Source of the DNA: Oehlia diaphana
Lineage: Eukaryota; Glomeromycota; Glomeromycetes; Glomerales; Glomeraceae
DNA: 10,771 nucleotides
Direction: 5' to 3'
Assembly (NCBI GenBank): GCA_003833135.1
Contig: QZLH01000610.1
Location: 43,282-54,052, forward strand
Positions within the stretch are counted from its first letter, which is position 1; the number at the start of each line of letters is the position of its first letter. A program made the translations under genes and the position numbers. Of this stretch, positions 9,241 through 10,771 are shown piece by piece. The notes under the pieces are model-generated. The model saw only the letters and a program-made list of their open reading frames with translations, searched no databases and was not told where the DNA came from.

Positions 9241-9247
9241 AACCCTA
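9231..9247 (-). repeat. Right terminal inverted repeat
   Basis: GGACCGATCCAACCCTA, the exact complement of the left terminus. Confidence 0.9.
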
Positions 9248-9255
9248 CTTATTAT
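9248..9255. repeat. Target site duplication, right copy
   Basis: CTTATTAT directly follows the last base of the element and is identical to 8590-8597. Confidence 0.85.
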
Positions 9256-10194
9256 TGATTTTATGTTTTATTTAAATGAAAATTAATATCCAATGATTAC
9301 TAGAGAATTATAATTTATATTAACTTTTCAACTAGGATATTGTAAACTTCATTTACCCTAATTTTTCTAAGAAGTATCGATAAAAGAATTTCCACTCTAT
9401 ATCATATATAATAAGTTTCCACGATTTGCAATTAATTAAATTTAATATTGCTTAAAATATTAATTTACTTAACTTCCATATATTTTTTATTAATTAATTC
9501 TATCTACACGAAAAAAAATTTTTTTTTCTGTCTATATTTTTTAAAATTTTGGATCGGCTGTTTGAAATACCTCAAAAACATAAAATTTTATTACACACTT
9601 GAAAATGATACATAATTAAAGAAGAAAAAGTTATTTTAAAACGTTTTACATAAAAATATTTAGTATATACTAGTTGAAATCTCGGGAAAAAAAAAGGATA
9701 TTGTCATAATAAAAGAGCAATAAACATATAAAATTAAGAACAAAGCAACCAGTGATCTAATTTTAATGAAAAAACTTTGCCTACATAGAGCTAGCATACA
9801 CAACCTTGGCTTCTGAGATCGGCTGTTTTTCTATGCGTAAATAAATAAATTAATATGAGAATTTGTTTGTGTAACCAATTTATGAGAGTGACACTGTAAC
9901 AGTCCCCGTTTATTTATCTAACCCTAGGTTTAACCATACACAGCCAACCATACAAATTTGTACTGTAACCTCGTTCATTTTGTGAAATAAATAAAATAAA
10001 AATAAAAAATAACCAACCATACACTACATGTTTACTATATACTCAAATTAAATTTGAGTAAATTTTTACAAATATTTGCGATACGTTACATTAAATAAAT
10101 CACGTTATTGTGTTACGTACATTTTGATTATAATTTTACTACTAACTTTGTTGGTATAATAAAATTTTTTCTTACTTCTTTTTGTAATAAAAGT
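9256..10194. other. Gene-poor spacer and upstream region of the next gene
   Basis: No gene was found. The word GATCGGCTGTTT occurs at 9552-9563 and 9817-9828, and CCAACCATACA occurs near 9943-9953 and 10013-10023. Just before the next ATG there is TATAATAAA (about 10155-10163) and a T/C-rich stretch (about 10164-10183), a plausible fungal core promoter but weak evidence in this base composition. Confidence 0.45.
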
Positions 10195-10771
10195 ATGGAA
10201 GGAAGTTCAAGTCAGGTAAATTATTTTTTAAGCAATATTAAAATTTAATTAATTGCATATCATTAAAACTAACTCTATATAATAATAGAGTGCAAATTCT
10301 TCTACCAATACTGCTTCTGGTAACCTAGAAACTAACGACCCTATTTCATATAAAACGATTCTGTATGAAAATATGTCCAACAATCGTATCCTTCTTAAAT
10401 TAGAAGAGGACGGACTCATTACTCCAGATGATAAAGTAGAAGAACTTCTAAAAAATCTTACTAAACCAAGTTATTTATATGCACTTAAATTACTTTTTGA
10501 AAATTTACAATATGAGTTTTTATTCCAATCCTTAATAAATTCGTTAGAAGCTCTAATTGATCCCACTCCATTTAATTATTATACAAAAGAAAGCATGGCT
10601 AGACTAGAGTTACATTTAAGAACTTGGGTGACAGTCTTAGAACGAATTTGTTTTTCACCAATAGTACTTAGTAAAGAACTTCGAGATAAAGTTTATAATT
10701 CTTTGGCAAAATTTGCAGAAATTCATCGTAAAACAACTCAGGTTATCGAAATAGGACTTGATAATAATTAT
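10195..10771 (+). CDS. Unrecognised helical protein, 5' part (two exons, runs off the window)
   Basis: Exon 1 (10195-10215) codes only MEGSSSQ. After the intron, exon 2 is open from 10289 to the last base, 161 codons with no stop, giving 168 residues so far. Without splicing the frame stops within about ten codons. Residues 3-24 are Ser/Thr/Asn-rich and probably disordered. From about residue 28 (YKTILYENMSNNRILLKLEEDG) onward the sequence looks wholly alpha-helical, with amphipathic segments (VEELLKNLTKPSYLYALKLL, LHLRTWVTVLERI, LRDKVYNSLAKFAEIHRK) that could form a HEAT/ARM-like or bundle domain. I see no catalytic motif, Cys cluster, signal peptide or membrane segment. Codon use is clearly coding-like compared with the flanks. 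I do not recognise the family; the function-bearing domain may lie beyond the window. Confidence 0.75.
10216..10288 (+). other. Predicted intron 1 of the right-end gene
   Basis: CAG|GTAAAT donor, a CTAAC branch-point candidate at 10269-10273 and a TAATAG acceptor; 73 bases, phase 0. Using the next AG (10289-10290) instead would give a frame that stops after ten codons, so the TAG at 10286-10288 is the supported acceptor. Confidence 0.8.

Larger units (their letters stand above)
8598..9247. mobile_element. Non-autonomous hAT-type MITE, 650 bp
   Basis: The ends are perfect 17-base inverted repeats, TAGGGTTGGATCGGTCC at 8598-8614 and its complement at 9231-9247, flanked by perfect CTTATTAT duplications. 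The end TAGGG fits the YARNG consensus of hAT termini, and an 8-bp duplication is typical of that superfamily. The interior has no credible transposase; the frames that cross it are artefacts. It would depend on a transposase supplied in trans. Both ends carry GC-rich GGTCCGG clusters that fold back on themselves. Such subterminal repeats commonly serve as transposase binding sites in hAT elements. The middle is an array of AACGTTGC-like units. Identical terminal repeats and duplications suggest a fairly recent insertion. The family name is inferred from end structure only. Confidence 0.85.

Overview
The window looks like nuclear DNA of an arbuscular mycorrhizal fungus (Glomeromycotina, the Rhizophagus/Gigaspora type of genome). 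The reasons are very high A+T with long A and T runs, short introns with canonical borders, large gene-poor stretches, and a fragment of the expanded kinase family of these fungi, with its Cys-pair zinc-ribbon-like segment, WTSGN motif, 'EWIPFNNF' entry and Gly-rich loop. This assignment rests on recognising protein families, not on a database search.

Layout. Bases 1-300 are an A+T-only inverted-repeat element. Bases 308-1067 (minus strand) hold a kinase gene fragment. I rebuilt it as two exons around a 76-base intron; it stops after the N-lobe, next to the inverted-repeat element. Bases 1068-3837 are gene-poor, with one weak spliced coding-like stretch at 3286-3460 (minus) and a 33-base T run. 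The best gene is at 3838-5559 (plus): an intact, intronless protein of 573 residues joining a von Willebrand A domain to an alpha-kinase domain, the VwkA-type architecture. Bases 5560-8589 are gene-poor but contain a GC-richer imperfect foldback at 6192-6380.

Bases 8598-9247 form a complete 650-bp non-autonomous DNA transposon. It has perfect 17-bp terminal inverted repeats, a perfect 8-bp target duplication (CTTATTAT), ends beginning TAGGG, GC-rich GGTCCGG subterminal foldbacks and an interior array of about nine AACGTTGC-type units. These features fit a hAT-type MITE. Bases 9256-10194 are gene-poor. At 10195 a new plus-strand gene begins with a 7-codon first exon, a 73-base intron and a second exon that stays open to the window end; its family is not recognised.

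The genes show no operon-like relation. The two kinase-related loci belong to different superfamilies (TKL-like and alpha-kinase) and are about 2.8 kb apart on opposite strands. The mobile element and foldbacks lie in the spacers and at the broken end of the kinase fragment, which fits a repeat-driven, gene-duplicating genome.
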